64,000 bases of DNA from a virus: positions 1 to 64,000 of the IMG/VR virus record IMGVR_UViG_3300048928_000482; one strand, written 5' to 3'. A program made the translations under genes and the position numbers. The notes beneath the pieces are model-generated. The model made no database searches, was not told where the DNA came from, and worked only from the letters and a program-made list of their open reading frames with translations. Below, one piece after another: positions 23,598-30,250 of the stretch. Positions within the stretch are counted from its first letter, which is position 1. Each line of letters starts with the position of its first letter.

Positions 23598-23977
23598 CAC
23601 GCCACCTCCGCGTTCGCGAGCTCGAGCAGCACGTCGGCGTGGCACGGCTGGTCGAGCGGGCACCAGCACGCCAGGTCACGGCCACGCAGCGCCGCGACGT
23701 CGAGGGTCGGGGCGACTTCACGCTCGAACGCCTCGACGGCGACGGAGAACGCCAGGTACTCGGGCTCATCGGATCGCCCCTGACCGAACGCCGCGAGCGT
23801 GCTCCGGCCGGGGTCGCGCGTGTCGTCGACGAACCACACGAGCACGCCGTCGACCGCGTCTCGCATGCGTGTGACCTTGAAGGGGTTGCCCCACTTCGTC
23901 GGCCTCGCGACAACCACGGCGTCGGGGTTGTCCGCCCGCCAGGGGTGCTGCCGGGTCATCTGGATGCGCTTCGGCAT
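23597..23977 (-). CDS. DUF4326 protein
   Basis: A 126-residue DUF4326 protein. The signature blocks VVVARPTKWGNPFKV and LRGRDLACWCPLDQPCHADV are both present, the second with conserved Cys/His residues. The family is widespread in phages, often near nucleotide- or recombination-related genes; activity is not established. It is linked to the ASCH gene by TGATG. Confidence 0.85.
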   Translation of the reverse strand: MPKRIQMTRQHPWRADNPDAVVVARPTKWGNPFKVTRMRDAVDGVLVWFVDDTRDPGRSTLAAFGQGRSDEPEYLAFSVAVEAFEREVAPTLDVAALRGRDLACWCPLDQPCHADVLLELANAEVA

Positions 23978-24258
23978 CACGCCACCCCCAGGTACCGGTC
24001 GATGGCGTCTGCGAGCTGCTGCTGCGCGATCTGTGCCGCGTAGTAGTCGCCCTCCTTCCGCCACCTGACAGCGGCGGCGATCAGGGAGTCCCGGCGCACG
24101 TCGTGGATGGCGGGCACGAAGCTCGCCCGGGTCTCGTGCAGCCGGTCGATGGCCTTGTGCAGCACGTCCACCGCAGCAGCCGGCGGAACCTCACCGAGGC
24201 CGTCCGGCGCGTACTCGATGACCGTGTCAGGGCCGTCTGGGAATGTGTGGCGGCTCAT
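23977..24258 (-). CDS. Small hypothetical phage protein
   Basis: A 93-residue protein starting MSRHTFPDGPDTVIEYAPDG with a helical remainder ending ADAIDRYLGVA. It overlaps the DUF4326 start by TGATG and the upstream miniprotein by ATGA. The function is unknown. Confidence 0.5.
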   Translation of the reverse strand: MSRHTFPDGPDTVIEYAPDGLGEVPPAAAVDVLHKAIDRLHETRASFVPAIHDVRRDSLIAAAVRWRKEGDYYAAQIAQQQLADAIDRYLGVA

Positions 24259-24362
24259 GCGACACCGTCCCTGTCGTCGTGCTCGTCCCAGCACGTCGCG
24301 CAGACACACGCGCACCGATGCTGCCCGAGGCAGAGATGCGCCTCGTGCGGGATCGTCCTCAT
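24255..24362 (-). CDS. 35-residue Cys/His miniprotein
   Basis: A tiny protein (MRTIPHEAHLCLGQHRCACV and CATCWDEHDD) with six to eight potential zinc ligands in 35 residues. Both ends overlap neighbouring genes by 4 nt, the main argument that it is translated. Comparable tiny Cys/His proteins lie in early operons of actinophages. Confidence 0.5.
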   Translation of the reverse strand: MRTIPHEAHLCLGQHRCACVCATCWDEHDDRDGVA

Positions 24363-24769
24363 GCGGCACCTCGCTCGGCTGCGGTGCCCTCGTGCGGGCG
24401 CGACGGCGCGAGATCCATGTGCGCGGTCAGCCCCAGCAGGTCCTCGTCGCTGAGCCACTCGTTCGCGACCCGCAGCGCCGAGTCCACGTGCGCATCCCAC
24501 GAGTCCGACTGGCAGTCACGCTCCTGCGGCGTCAGACACCCGACCAGACCCAGCTCGTGGTAGCCGGGGACGCACTTGCCAACGACGCGCTCCTCCGGGT
24601 CACGTGGGAGGAACCCGCACGACCGGCACGCACGCTGCTCACGATCAGCAGCACGACTCGCGATCGCCAGGACCTCAGCTGCCGGGACACGCTCCGGAAG
24701 GCCCAGATCCAGCGGGGCCGGGAACAGGGACTCCCACACCCGCGCGATACGGGCACGCAGGGCGGTCAC
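24359..24769 (-). CDS. Hypothetical phage protein with Cys motif
   Basis: A 136-residue protein with a GTG start overlapping the previous stop. It has a CRSCGFLPRDPEERVVGKC element (48-66) plus two further cysteines, possibly zinc-binding, and a helical end. No family is recognised. Confidence 0.5.
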   Translation of the reverse strand: MTALRARIARVWESLFPAPLDLGLPERVPAAEVLAIASRAADREQRACRSCGFLPRDPEERVVGKCVPGYHELGLVGCLTPQERDCQSDSWDAHVDSALRVANEWLSDEDLLGLTAHMDLAPSRPHEGTAAERGAA

Positions 24770-25002
24770 CGGGACACCTCGACAGGCTTGCCGTCGACCA
24801 GGGAGTACTTCTCGTCGGCCTCCCACTGGCCGGTGTCGATGCTGTACGCCTGGCCCCAGCCTGAGCACTGGGCGCAGATGAAGTTGTCGCTCGGCATGGC
24901 GTCGCTTACGTATGCCTTGTCGATGGCCTCGTCGAAGTCGTCCGCCTCGACCTCCACGCTGGTCGAGACGACCTGCGTGAAGACGATCTGGTAGGTGCTC
25001 AT
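24766..25002 (-). CDS. Small hypothetical protein, first gene of the long early operon
   Basis: A 78-residue acidic protein (MSTYQIVFTQVVSTSVEVEA) with one CAQCSGWG motif. The ATG at 25002 is chosen because AGGAG lies 8 nt upstream; the GTG 9 nt earlier would be too close. It is the first gene after a terminator-like hairpin, so a promoter should lie within about 25,003-25,080. Confidence 0.55.
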   Translation of the reverse strand: MSTYQIVFTQVVSTSVEVEADDFDEAIDKAYVSDAMPSDNFICAQCSGWGQAYSIDTGQWEADEKYSLVDGKPVEVSR

Positions 25003-25031
25003 CTCGTACACTCCTGTCTGAGTGATTCGGT

Positions 25032-25065
25032 GCGACCCCGCGGCTGACAGGCTGAGCGGGGTCGC
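25032..25065 (-). terminator. Terminator-like hairpin between switch genes and early operon
   Basis: A perfect 10-bp stem (25032-25041 with 25056-25065, loop 14 nt) after the stop of the excisionase-like gene. It lacks a clear U-tract. Its location separates the antirepressor transcript from the long downstream operon. Confidence 0.6.
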
Positions 25066-25080
25066 GCTGTGTGTGGGGGC

Positions 25081-25293
25081 TCAGGCGGACGAACCGCGCT
25101 TCTCCCAGTCCGGGAGGTTGCGGGCGAACTCGTCGAGGTCGTCGCGGAGGAAGCCGCGCTTGCCGCCGAGTGCCCGCGGGATGATCAGCGACTCGGCCTG
25201 GTAGCGGGCGAGCTGGCGGGGGCTGATCGAGAGGTAGAACGCGGCCTCCTCGTCGCCCATGAGGATCGGCGCGTAGGCCGGGCGGATGCTCAC
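25081..25293 (-). CDS. Excisionase-like / helix-turn-helix protein
   Basis: A 70-residue protein with a MerR/excisionase-type HTH: DEEAAFYLSISPRQLARYQA followed by IIPRALGGKRGFLRDDLDEF. Such proteins bend DNA at attachment sites or regulate early promoters. The GTG start overlaps the antirepressor gene stop (GTGA). Xis identity is plausible because the integrase is within 4 kb, but a regulator is equally possible. Confidence 0.65.
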   Translation of the reverse strand: MSIRPAYAPILMGDEEAAFYLSISPRQLARYQAESLIIPRALGGKRGFLRDDLDEFARNLPDWEKRGSSA

Positions 25294-26039
25294 GCCGGCA
25301 CCGCCGTCCGGGCCGCGTACCGGTTGACGAAGTAGATGCGTCCCTTGCCGGTGACCAGGGGCGTCGTCTTCTCGGAGATCTGGCCGTCCGAGTGGGTGAT
25401 CACGGTGTCGACGGGCTTGAAGAGCCCGAGGTCCATCGCGTTCTGGGTGGGGCGGTTCCAGTCGCGACCCTTGCGGGAGCAGAGGTAGCCGTCGCGGCGA
25501 AGCCACTCGAACAGCCGGTTGGTGCCGATGTCGACCCCGTTCGCACGGAGGACGACGGCGAGGTGGCTGACGAGCATCGTGGTGTCGGACCTCGCCACGG
25601 AGTCCGCGAACAGCACCTTGGGGGCATCCTGCTCGACCTTCTCGGCGAGAGCGGCACGGGACTCGGCTTCCGCGGCGAGCGCACGGAGCGCCGACGGGTA
25701 GTCCTTCGGCATCCCGTAGCCGCCGGTCCGACGCACCTCGGGGAGCAGCTCGTGCGTGACCCAGCGCTTGAAGGCTCGGGCCCCGTCGATCTGGCTGCCG
25801 AGGATTGCGGCGTACAGGCCCGACTCGGTGATCACCGTCATCTGCTGCACGCCACCAGGGGTATGCAGCGGACGCATACCCTTCTCGTCCTCGTCGAGAC
25901 GGCGCGTCATCGCCGGCGTGATGCTGTAGCCGAGGATCGAGGCGACATCGGCAGCGACGAACCACGGGTCTCCGTGCTCGTCAGTGACGATGCGCACGGC
26001 CTGGCCGTGAAAAGCGCGCTGGATCAGGTCGGTGGTCAT
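25290..26039 (-). CDS. Phage antirepressor (BRO-N / KilAC)
   Basis: A 249-residue protein. The BRO-N domain is clear (WFVAADVASILGY, ITESGLYAAILGSQIDGAR and FKRWVTHELLPEVRRTGGYG, to about residue 109). The C-terminal part (LAVVLRANGVDIGTNRLFEW, then DGYLCSRKGRDWNRPTQNAM) is a KilAC DNA-binding domain. Proteins of this type antagonise prophage repressors. It overlaps the XRE regulator gene by 4 nt in a leftward operon, divergent from the repressor candidate at 26526. Confidence 0.9.
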   Translation of the reverse strand: MTTDLIQRAFHGQAVRIVTDEHGDPWFVAADVASILGYSITPAMTRRLDEDEKGMRPLHTPGGVQQMTVITESGLYAAILGSQIDGARAFKRWVTHELLPEVRRTGGYGMPKDYPSALRALAAEAESRAALAEKVEQDAPKVLFADSVARSDTTMLVSHLAVVLRANGVDIGTNRLFEWLRRDGYLCSRKGRDWNRPTQNAMDLGLFKPVDTVITHSDGQISEKTTPLVTGKGRIYFVNRYAARTAVPA

Positions 26040-26356
26040 GCCGGGACCTTTTCTCTCGTCCGGGTGGAGCCTGCCGCGTTTGTCACTCGGTGCACTCGAG
26101 ATCCGTCGTGTCGCTCGAAGATCTCGTCCACGTCGCGGTCGATCCACTTGCAGATCGTGGCGGCGAGGTCCTCCGAGCAGCCACGCATCGTCCCCGTCTC
26201 GAGGGCGGAGATCGTGGCCTGCGTGCACCGACTGAGCGCGGCGAGGTCGTACTGGGTGAAGCCGGCACGGCGTCGGGCTGACGCGATGCGCTGGCCGTCG
26301 ATGACCTTCATCCACACCTCCCTCAGGTACCTGACCTTGGGTCGTCGTGCGGCCAT
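26036..26356 (-). CDS. XRE-family HTH regulator (Cro-like candidate)
   Basis: A 106-residue protein whose HTH is IDGQRIASARRRAGFTQYDL followed by SRCTQATISALETG. It heads the leftward operon with the antirepressor, as a Cro-like regulator would. Two starts are possible: ATG at 26356 (GGGAG upstream) or ATG at 26311 (GAGGGAGG upstream, 91 residues). A 12-bp palindrome, TCAGGTACCTGA, lies just before the second start. Confidence 0.8.
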   Translation of the reverse strand: MAARRPKVRYLREVWMKVIDGQRIASARRRAGFTQYDLAALSRCTQATISALETGTMRGCSEDLAATICKWIDRDVDEIFERHDGSRVHRVTNAAGSTRTREKVPA

Positions 26357-26377
26357 CTTGCTCCCTTTCGTTCGGCG

Positions 26378-26478
26378 TGACAAGTGAAGGTTGCCGCACA
26401 TGTCTGCGACTTGTCAACACCTGAGGGTGGACACGCAGGTCAGGTGCGCCTAATCGCGGTTTACTTGTCTGCGATTTG
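26378..26478. promoter_or_regulatory. Divergent switch region with repeated operator-like sites
   Basis: The gap between the leftward regulator operon and the rightward repressor gene contains a 13-bp direct repeat, TGTCTGCGAYTTG, at 26401-26413 and 26466-26478, and an inverted repeat TGACAAGT (26378-26385) / ACTTGTCA (26409-26416). On the minus strand TTGACA (26412-26417) is a perfect -35 hexamer, though no strong -10 follows. The layout is that of a prophage genetic switch. Confidence 0.6.
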
Positions 26479-26525
26479 GCCGCAAGCGGTGGCATCAGCG
26501 GGACTAGCACCGGGAGGCTGTGGGC

Positions 26526-27101
26526 ATGACACCCGATACCCCGACCACGCTGCGAGACGTCGCCATCGCGGCGTCGCAGCGCGTGGGTGGCCTGCAAGGC
26601 CGCGCCCTCGATCGCGAGGCCAAGCGGCGCGGGCTGACGTTGTCGTACACGACCGTCGACAAGATCATCGCCGGGACGTACAACTCTCGACCCAAAGCGA
26701 CCACGCTCCGGGCTCTAGCCGAGCTCTCGGGCATCGCGCTCGCCCAGGTGTACCAAGCGGCAGGGGAGCCGATGCCATCGGTCCCGCTGTCCGAGATGTT
26801 GCCGCCCGACGCCGATCTCCTGTCTCCCGATCAGCGCCGCGTCGTCATCGACGTGGTGCGCCAGTTCGCCAAGCAGAACCGCGAGCTGGTCGAGGTGCGA
26901 AAGGAGGTGGCGGCCAGTGCTGAGCACCCCGCCCCCATAGCCGACACATCGAAGAACACCCTCACGGTGCGAGGCGAGCCGCTGACAGACCTAGAAGGTG
27001 GTCCGCGGCCGCCGACAGATGGACCTCGTGCTGACGAGGGGTCGACCCCCCATCAAGAACGAGAAGAGGGCCGAGAGCGCCGGACTCCACCGCCGGCGTG
27101 A
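26526..27101 (+). CDS. Prophage immunity repressor candidate
   Basis: A 191-residue protein with an N-terminal HTH-like region (LRDVAIAASQRVGGLQGRAL, then LSYTTVDKIIAGTYNSRPK and ALAELSGIALAQVYQAAGEP). The rest is a helix with KQNRELVEVRKEV and a charged, disordered tail. Divergent orientation to the Cro-like/antirepressor operon and being the first rightward gene suggest that it maintains lysogeny. ATG at 26526 is preferred over GTG 26520 because GGGAGG lies 8 nt before it. There is no protease domain, consistent with antirepressor-based induction. Confidence 0.75.
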   Translation: MTPDTPTTLRDVAIAASQRVGGLQGRALDREAKRRGLTLSYTTVDKIIAGTYNSRPKATTLRALAELSGIALAQVYQAAGEPMPSVPLSEMLPPDADLLSPDQRRVVIDVVRQFAKQNRELVEVRKEVAASAEHPAPIADTSKNTLTVRGEPLTDLEGGPRPPTDGPRADEGSTPHQEREEGRERRTPPPA

Positions 27102-27216
27102 GGAGCACTCGAATCAGTGCATGATGACCGGGAGGGGCGGCCACGATCACGCATCCGATCGCGCTCAACGTGATGGTCAGTGCTACGACGCTGTTCTGTT
27201 CCGTGGTGCGCTCCAC
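26962..27216 (-). CDS. Possible small membrane protein antisense to the repressor gene end
   Basis: An 84-residue frame starting with GTG (GAGGG 5 nt before) and a hydrophobic stretch NSVVALTITLSAIGCVIVAA. Its second half is antisense to the low-complexity 3' end of the repressor gene. Third-position GC is moderately high. It could be a real single-helix protein or a chance frame; support is weak. Confidence 0.3.
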   Translation of the reverse strand: MERTTEQNSVVALTITLSAIGCVIVAAPPGHHALIRVLLTPAVESGALGPLLVLDGGSTPRQHEVHLSAAADHLLGLSAARLAP

Positions 27217-27543
27217 GTGGCCCTCGCCCTCGAGGTCACGCCGGGCAGGGGGCCGCTCGGCTGGGGGAAAGGCATCGTCACATCGGCCACTGACACGGGT
27301 ACATGGCCTCACGGCAAGCCGGGCGGTTCGTCCTGGTTTGTCGCGCCCATATGGGTGGTTTGCGTAGCGAGGCCTTCCCGAACCCTCACGTTCGGCATCT
27401 CGCATCCGGGTGACGCGATGCGCTCGCATGCACCGAAACTTGAGGCTGGCGCCTCAACTCGCACTCCCCAGAGGCCGATGGCTGGGGGAAGCACGCCCGC
27501 GCGGGCCGTGCGGATCCACGAAGACCAGACCCAGGAGGACGCC
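27102..27543. other. 442-nt stretch without a confident plus-strand gene
   Basis: Between the repressor and the first lipoprotein gene I see no plus-strand gene. It holds the 5' part of the weak minus-strand frame above (to 27216) and a short hairpin TTGAGGC-TGGC-GCCTCAA (27440-27457) about 85 nt before the lipoprotein start. The promoter for the two lysogen-expressed lipoprotein genes should be here; no convincing hexamer pair was found. Confidence 0.4.
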
Positions 27544-28215
27544 ATGAAGAAGCAGGGGGCTGCGGCCCTGGTCGCAATCGTGCTAGCACTCGCCGGCTGC
27601 GGCGCGGCCGATGCTGGTGCGGAGAGCACGGAGGCGCCGAAGGAGACGAAGGCATCCGTCGAGCGCGTCACCGTACCGGATGTCGTGGGCATGTCGATCG
27701 ATGATGCGACGTCTAGCCTGACCGCAGAGGGCTTCCCCGTCGAGACGATCGGTGACGTCGGCGAGGTCGAATCGCAGTCGCCGTCTGGCGGAGTCGAGGT
27801 GGATCCCGGGACTTCGGTGATGCTCACCGTGGTGGACAAGGTCGCACAGGAGGCCGCCGCCGCCGAGGCTGCTGCCGCTGAGACTGCGCGAGTCGGCTCG
27901 GTGTCGCAACAGAACGCGTACAAGTCCGCGGTGTCCTACCTGAGTCACTCGGCCTTCTCACGGGCCGGGATCATAGGGCAGCTCACCAGCGAGTACGGCG
28001 AGGGGTACCCGCCGGAAGACGCTGAATTCGCCGTCGCTCGGCTTGAGGCCGAGGGTGGTGTCGACTGGAACGCTGAGGCGGCCGAGTCGGCTCAGTCGTA
28101 CCTCAGCCACAGTGCGTTCTCACGGCAGGGACTCCTCGATCAACTCTCGAGCGAGTACGGCGAGCAGTTCACGCCGGAGCAGGCGGAGTACGGCGTCAGC
28201 ACCACGGGCCTGTAG
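27544..28215 (+). CDS. PASTA-Ltp superinfection-exclusion-type lipoprotein
   Basis: A 223-residue lipoprotein. Signal peptide with lipobox LAGC (Cys19); a PASTA domain follows (VTVPDVVGMSIDDATSSL to VMLTVVD, about 43-97), then an Ala/Glu linker and two copies of the Ltp repeat (SYLSHSAFSRAGIIGQLTSE and SYLSHSAFSRQGLLDQLSSE). Ltp repeats from Streptococcus phage TP-J34 block DNA injection by incoming phages, so a superinfection-exclusion role is likely. AGGAGG precedes the ATG. It is encoded opposite to the lytic genes, between repressor and integrase, as lysogen-expressed genes usually are. Confidence 0.85.
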   Translation: MKKQGAAALVAIVLALAGCGAADAGAESTEAPKETKASVERVTVPDVVGMSIDDATSSLTAEGFPVETIGDVGEVESQSPSGGVEVDPGTSVMLTVVDKVAQEAAAAEAAAAETARVGSVSQQNAYKSAVSYLSHSAFSRAGIIGQLTSEYGEGYPPEDAEFAVARLEAEGGVDWNAEAAESAQSYLSHSAFSRQGLLDQLSSEYGEQFTPEQAEYGVSTTGL

Positions 28216-28299
28216 GCCGCGCGACGGCCGCCGCGCCGGTGGCGACGCCAGGGTCCGACAGGGACGGCCAAACGACCCGAATCGACACAGGAGGACAGC

Positions 28300-28731
28300 A
28301 TGAACAAGCAGGGGGTAGCCGCTCTGGCGGCGGTCGCGATGATCGCACTCGCAGGCTGCTCTGCCGGCGGAGATGGGGGTAGCGGCGACGCACCTCCGAC
28401 GCCTGAGACGAAGGACGTGTCATACGCGACGATTGACGAGTTCCGCGATGCTGTCGTAGACGCCGGTGTGGACTGCTCGGGCTTCTCCGAGCGCACAGGC
28501 ATGGCGCACGCTGCCGCCGGCGCCGACTGTAGTTCGGCGACAGTCATCATGATCTTCTCGTCCGAGTCGCAGCGCGACGAACAGGTCGCGACGCTCAAGT
28601 CCTTCGCGGTCGACGACGAGGGTCGGCCGCTGCTCGTCGGCCCGAACTGGGTCGTGAACGGCGGCATCGGAGACCTGGAGAAACTCCAGGCGGCGATCGG
28701 CGGGATGATCGACACGTCGATGCCGAACTGA
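28300..28731 (+). CDS. Prophage lipoprotein, second lysogeny-module gene
   Basis: A 143-residue lipoprotein with lipobox LAGC and a signal peptide and leader nearly duplicated from the preceding gene (MNKQGVAALAAVAMIALAGC; identical CAGGAGGAC ribosome site). The mature domain (YATIDEFRDAVVDAGVDCSG ... AAAGADCSSATVIMIFSS) has two cysteines and resembles small extracytoplasmic proteins of unknown role. Probably expressed with the Ltp-like gene in the lysogen. Confidence 0.8.
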   Translation: MNKQGVAALAAVAMIALAGCSAGGDGGSGDAPPTPETKDVSYATIDEFRDAVVDAGVDCSGFSERTGMAHAAAGADCSSATVIMIFSSESQRDEQVATLKSFAVDDEGRPLLVGPNWVVNGGIGDLEKLQAAIGGMIDTSMPN

Positions 28732-28736
28732 CGCCT

Positions 28737-30053
28737 CTACGACCTCACATCCTCCTCCTCGCCCTTCTTCTTCGGCGCCGGTCCGATCGCATCGACCCAC
28801 GCACCACCCAGGGCGGTGACCGCGGCACGCTTCTCGGCCTCCTGCGCGTGCCGGTACATCTGCGTGACCTGGGCGCTGGAGTGTCCGACGATCTCGCCGA
28901 TGACCTGGAAGTCCACCTTGAGCGACGCGAGGATCGTCACCGTGGTGTGCCGCGCCCAGTGCCCAGTCATCGACGTGCCACCGGGGATCGCCTCGGCCTT
29001 GGTGATGACGCCGGCGGTGTGCAGCAGGTCGCGCCACTCCTGGGCGTCGTCCTTCGGGAGGATCGGTGCACCGGTGCCGTCGTGCCAGATGAGCCCGTGA
29101 GGGTTCGGCAGGTGCGCGGTTGCCGCGAGGTGACGACGGATCGCCTCGACGAGCTGGGGGACGAGCGGGATGACGCGCCCGGTCCGGGACTTCGGGCGCG
29201 TGAGGTGCCAGGCACCGGTGAGGCGGATCATCTCGAAGTCGTCAGGGATGATCCATCGCGCCTGCGGGCAGCGAGCGCCCTGCTTGAAGCCGCAGGGGTC
29301 GTCGCCGCAGCCGTGCTGGCGGCGGAGCTCCTCGAGCTTCCACGACACGGTGTAGAGCCCGGCATCGAGATCAAGGTCGGCGAGGGTGGCGCCGAGGATC
29401 TCACCCTGCCGCTGCCCGACGAGGAGCTTGAACCACCAGCGCGACCCGGCGGAGTCGGGCATCTCGGCGGCGGCCTTGAGGATGGCGACGGCCTGGGCCG
29501 TGGTGAGGGACCCGCGGTCCTTGACGACGACGGCGCCGCGCGCGCCGGGCTTGCGGACGTCGTGCGCGACGTTGGTCCGGACGATCTTCTCCGCCACGGC
29601 GGCGTCGAGGATCATCGACAGGACGATGTGCGCTTGGCGAACGGTGGAGGTGGCTCGTCCGGCGTCGGTCATCTTGACGCGCAGGGCCCGCACGTCGGAG
29701 GGCTTGAGCGCGGAGACCTTCCTGTGCCCGAGGGTGGGGACGATCCACTTGCGGACGAGGCTGGCGTACCCGGCGTAGGTCTTGGGGTCGATGTCAGGCT
29801 TGGCGACGGTCTCCAGCCAGTGCGGCGCCCACTGCTCGACCTTGACGCTCTTGGCGAGCGGGGAGCCGTGCTCGGTGACCTCGGCGCGCAGGCGGTTGAG
29901 TCGGCGGGCGCACTCGGCCTTGGTCTTGGCGGTGACGTACCACTGCTGGCGGGCTCCGGTGGCGTCGAGCCCGCCGTCGACGACGCCACGCCAGAGCTTG
30001 CCGCCGCGGATCTCGTACAGGGCTCCGTCACCGTGAGAGCGGGTCTTGGGCAT
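28737..30053 (-). CDS. int: Tyrosine-family phage integrase
   Basis: A 438-residue tyrosine recombinase. An arm-binding N-terminus (GDGALYEIRGGKLWRGVVDG), a core-binding domain (VEQWAPHWLETV) and the catalytic domain with Arg215 (GQRQGEILG), Lys288 (RPKSRTGR), His365-x-x-Arg368 (GHWARHTTV), His391 (GHSS) and Tyr400 (QMYRHA) are all present. A Cys-rich insert (GCGDDPCGFKQGARCPQ) between the first Arg and Lys is common in actinophage integrases. It lies next to the attachment junction in tRNA-Asn and is convergent with the lipoprotein genes. Confidence 0.95.
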   Translation of the reverse strand: MPKTRSHGDGALYEIRGGKLWRGVVDGGLDATGARQQWYVTAKTKAECARRLNRLRAEVTEHGSPLAKSVKVEQWAPHWLETVAKPDIDPKTYAGYASLVRKWIVPTLGHRKVSALKPSDVRALRVKMTDAGRATSTVRQAHIVLSMILDAAVAEKIVRTNVAHDVRKPGARGAVVVKDRGSLTTAQAVAILKAAAEMPDSAGSRWWFKLLVGQRQGEILGATLADLDLDAGLYTVSWKLEELRRQHGCGDDPCGFKQGARCPQARWIIPDDFEMIRLTGAWHLTRPKSRTGRVIPLVPQLVEAIRRHLAATAHLPNPHGLIWHDGTGAPILPKDDAQEWRDLLHTAGVITKAEAIPGGTSMTGHWARHTTVTILASLKVDFQVIGEIVGHSSAQVTQMYRHAQEAEKRAAVTALGGAWVDAIGPAPKKKGEEEDVRS

Positions 30054-30065
30054 CGCTCACCTCCG

Positions 30066-30133
30066 GTGCACACATTAGTGCACACATGACTTGACTGGAC
30101 ATGGGTATGACATGACACCCCACACGATGGGGT
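30066..30133. promoter_or_regulatory. Integrase-proximal attachment arm region
   Basis: Two direct copies of GTGCACACAT (30066-30075 and 30078-30087, 12-bp period) and a hairpin ACCCCA-CACGA-TGGGGT (30117-30133, followed by CGTTTT) lie between the integrase start and the tRNA fragment. Paired 10-bp repeats here could be integrase arm-type sites, and the hairpin a small terminator toward the attachment site. Confidence 0.5.
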
Positions 30134-30200
30134 CGTTTTGGACCTGACCTGCGGTTTCGCGAGGTGAGAGGTCTGCCAGCCATGTCCACAGCATAGCGTT

Positions 30201-30250
30201 TCGTCCGACTGTTAATCGGACGGTTGCTGGTTCGAGTCCAGCCGAGGGAG
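30201..30250 (+). tRNA. Truncated tRNA-Asn(GTT), prophage attR junction
   Basis: The 3' part of a tRNA: anticodon arm TCCGA-CTGTTAA-TCGGA (30204-30220, anticodon GTT at 30211-30213), variable region, T-arm GCTGG-TTCGAGT-CCAGC (30226-30242) and acceptor strand CGAGGGA (30243-30249). The D-arm and 5' acceptor strand are missing, and the sequence to the left does not supply TCCCTCG. This is what remains on the right when a phage integrates into a tRNA gene; the intact, reconstituted gene should be at the left junction outside the window. Confidence 0.88.

Noticed and set aside
26036-26401. Longest form of the Cro-like gene starting at 26401.
   Set aside because: The first 15 codons run through operator-like repeats and have no ribosome site; starts at 26356 or 26311 are better.
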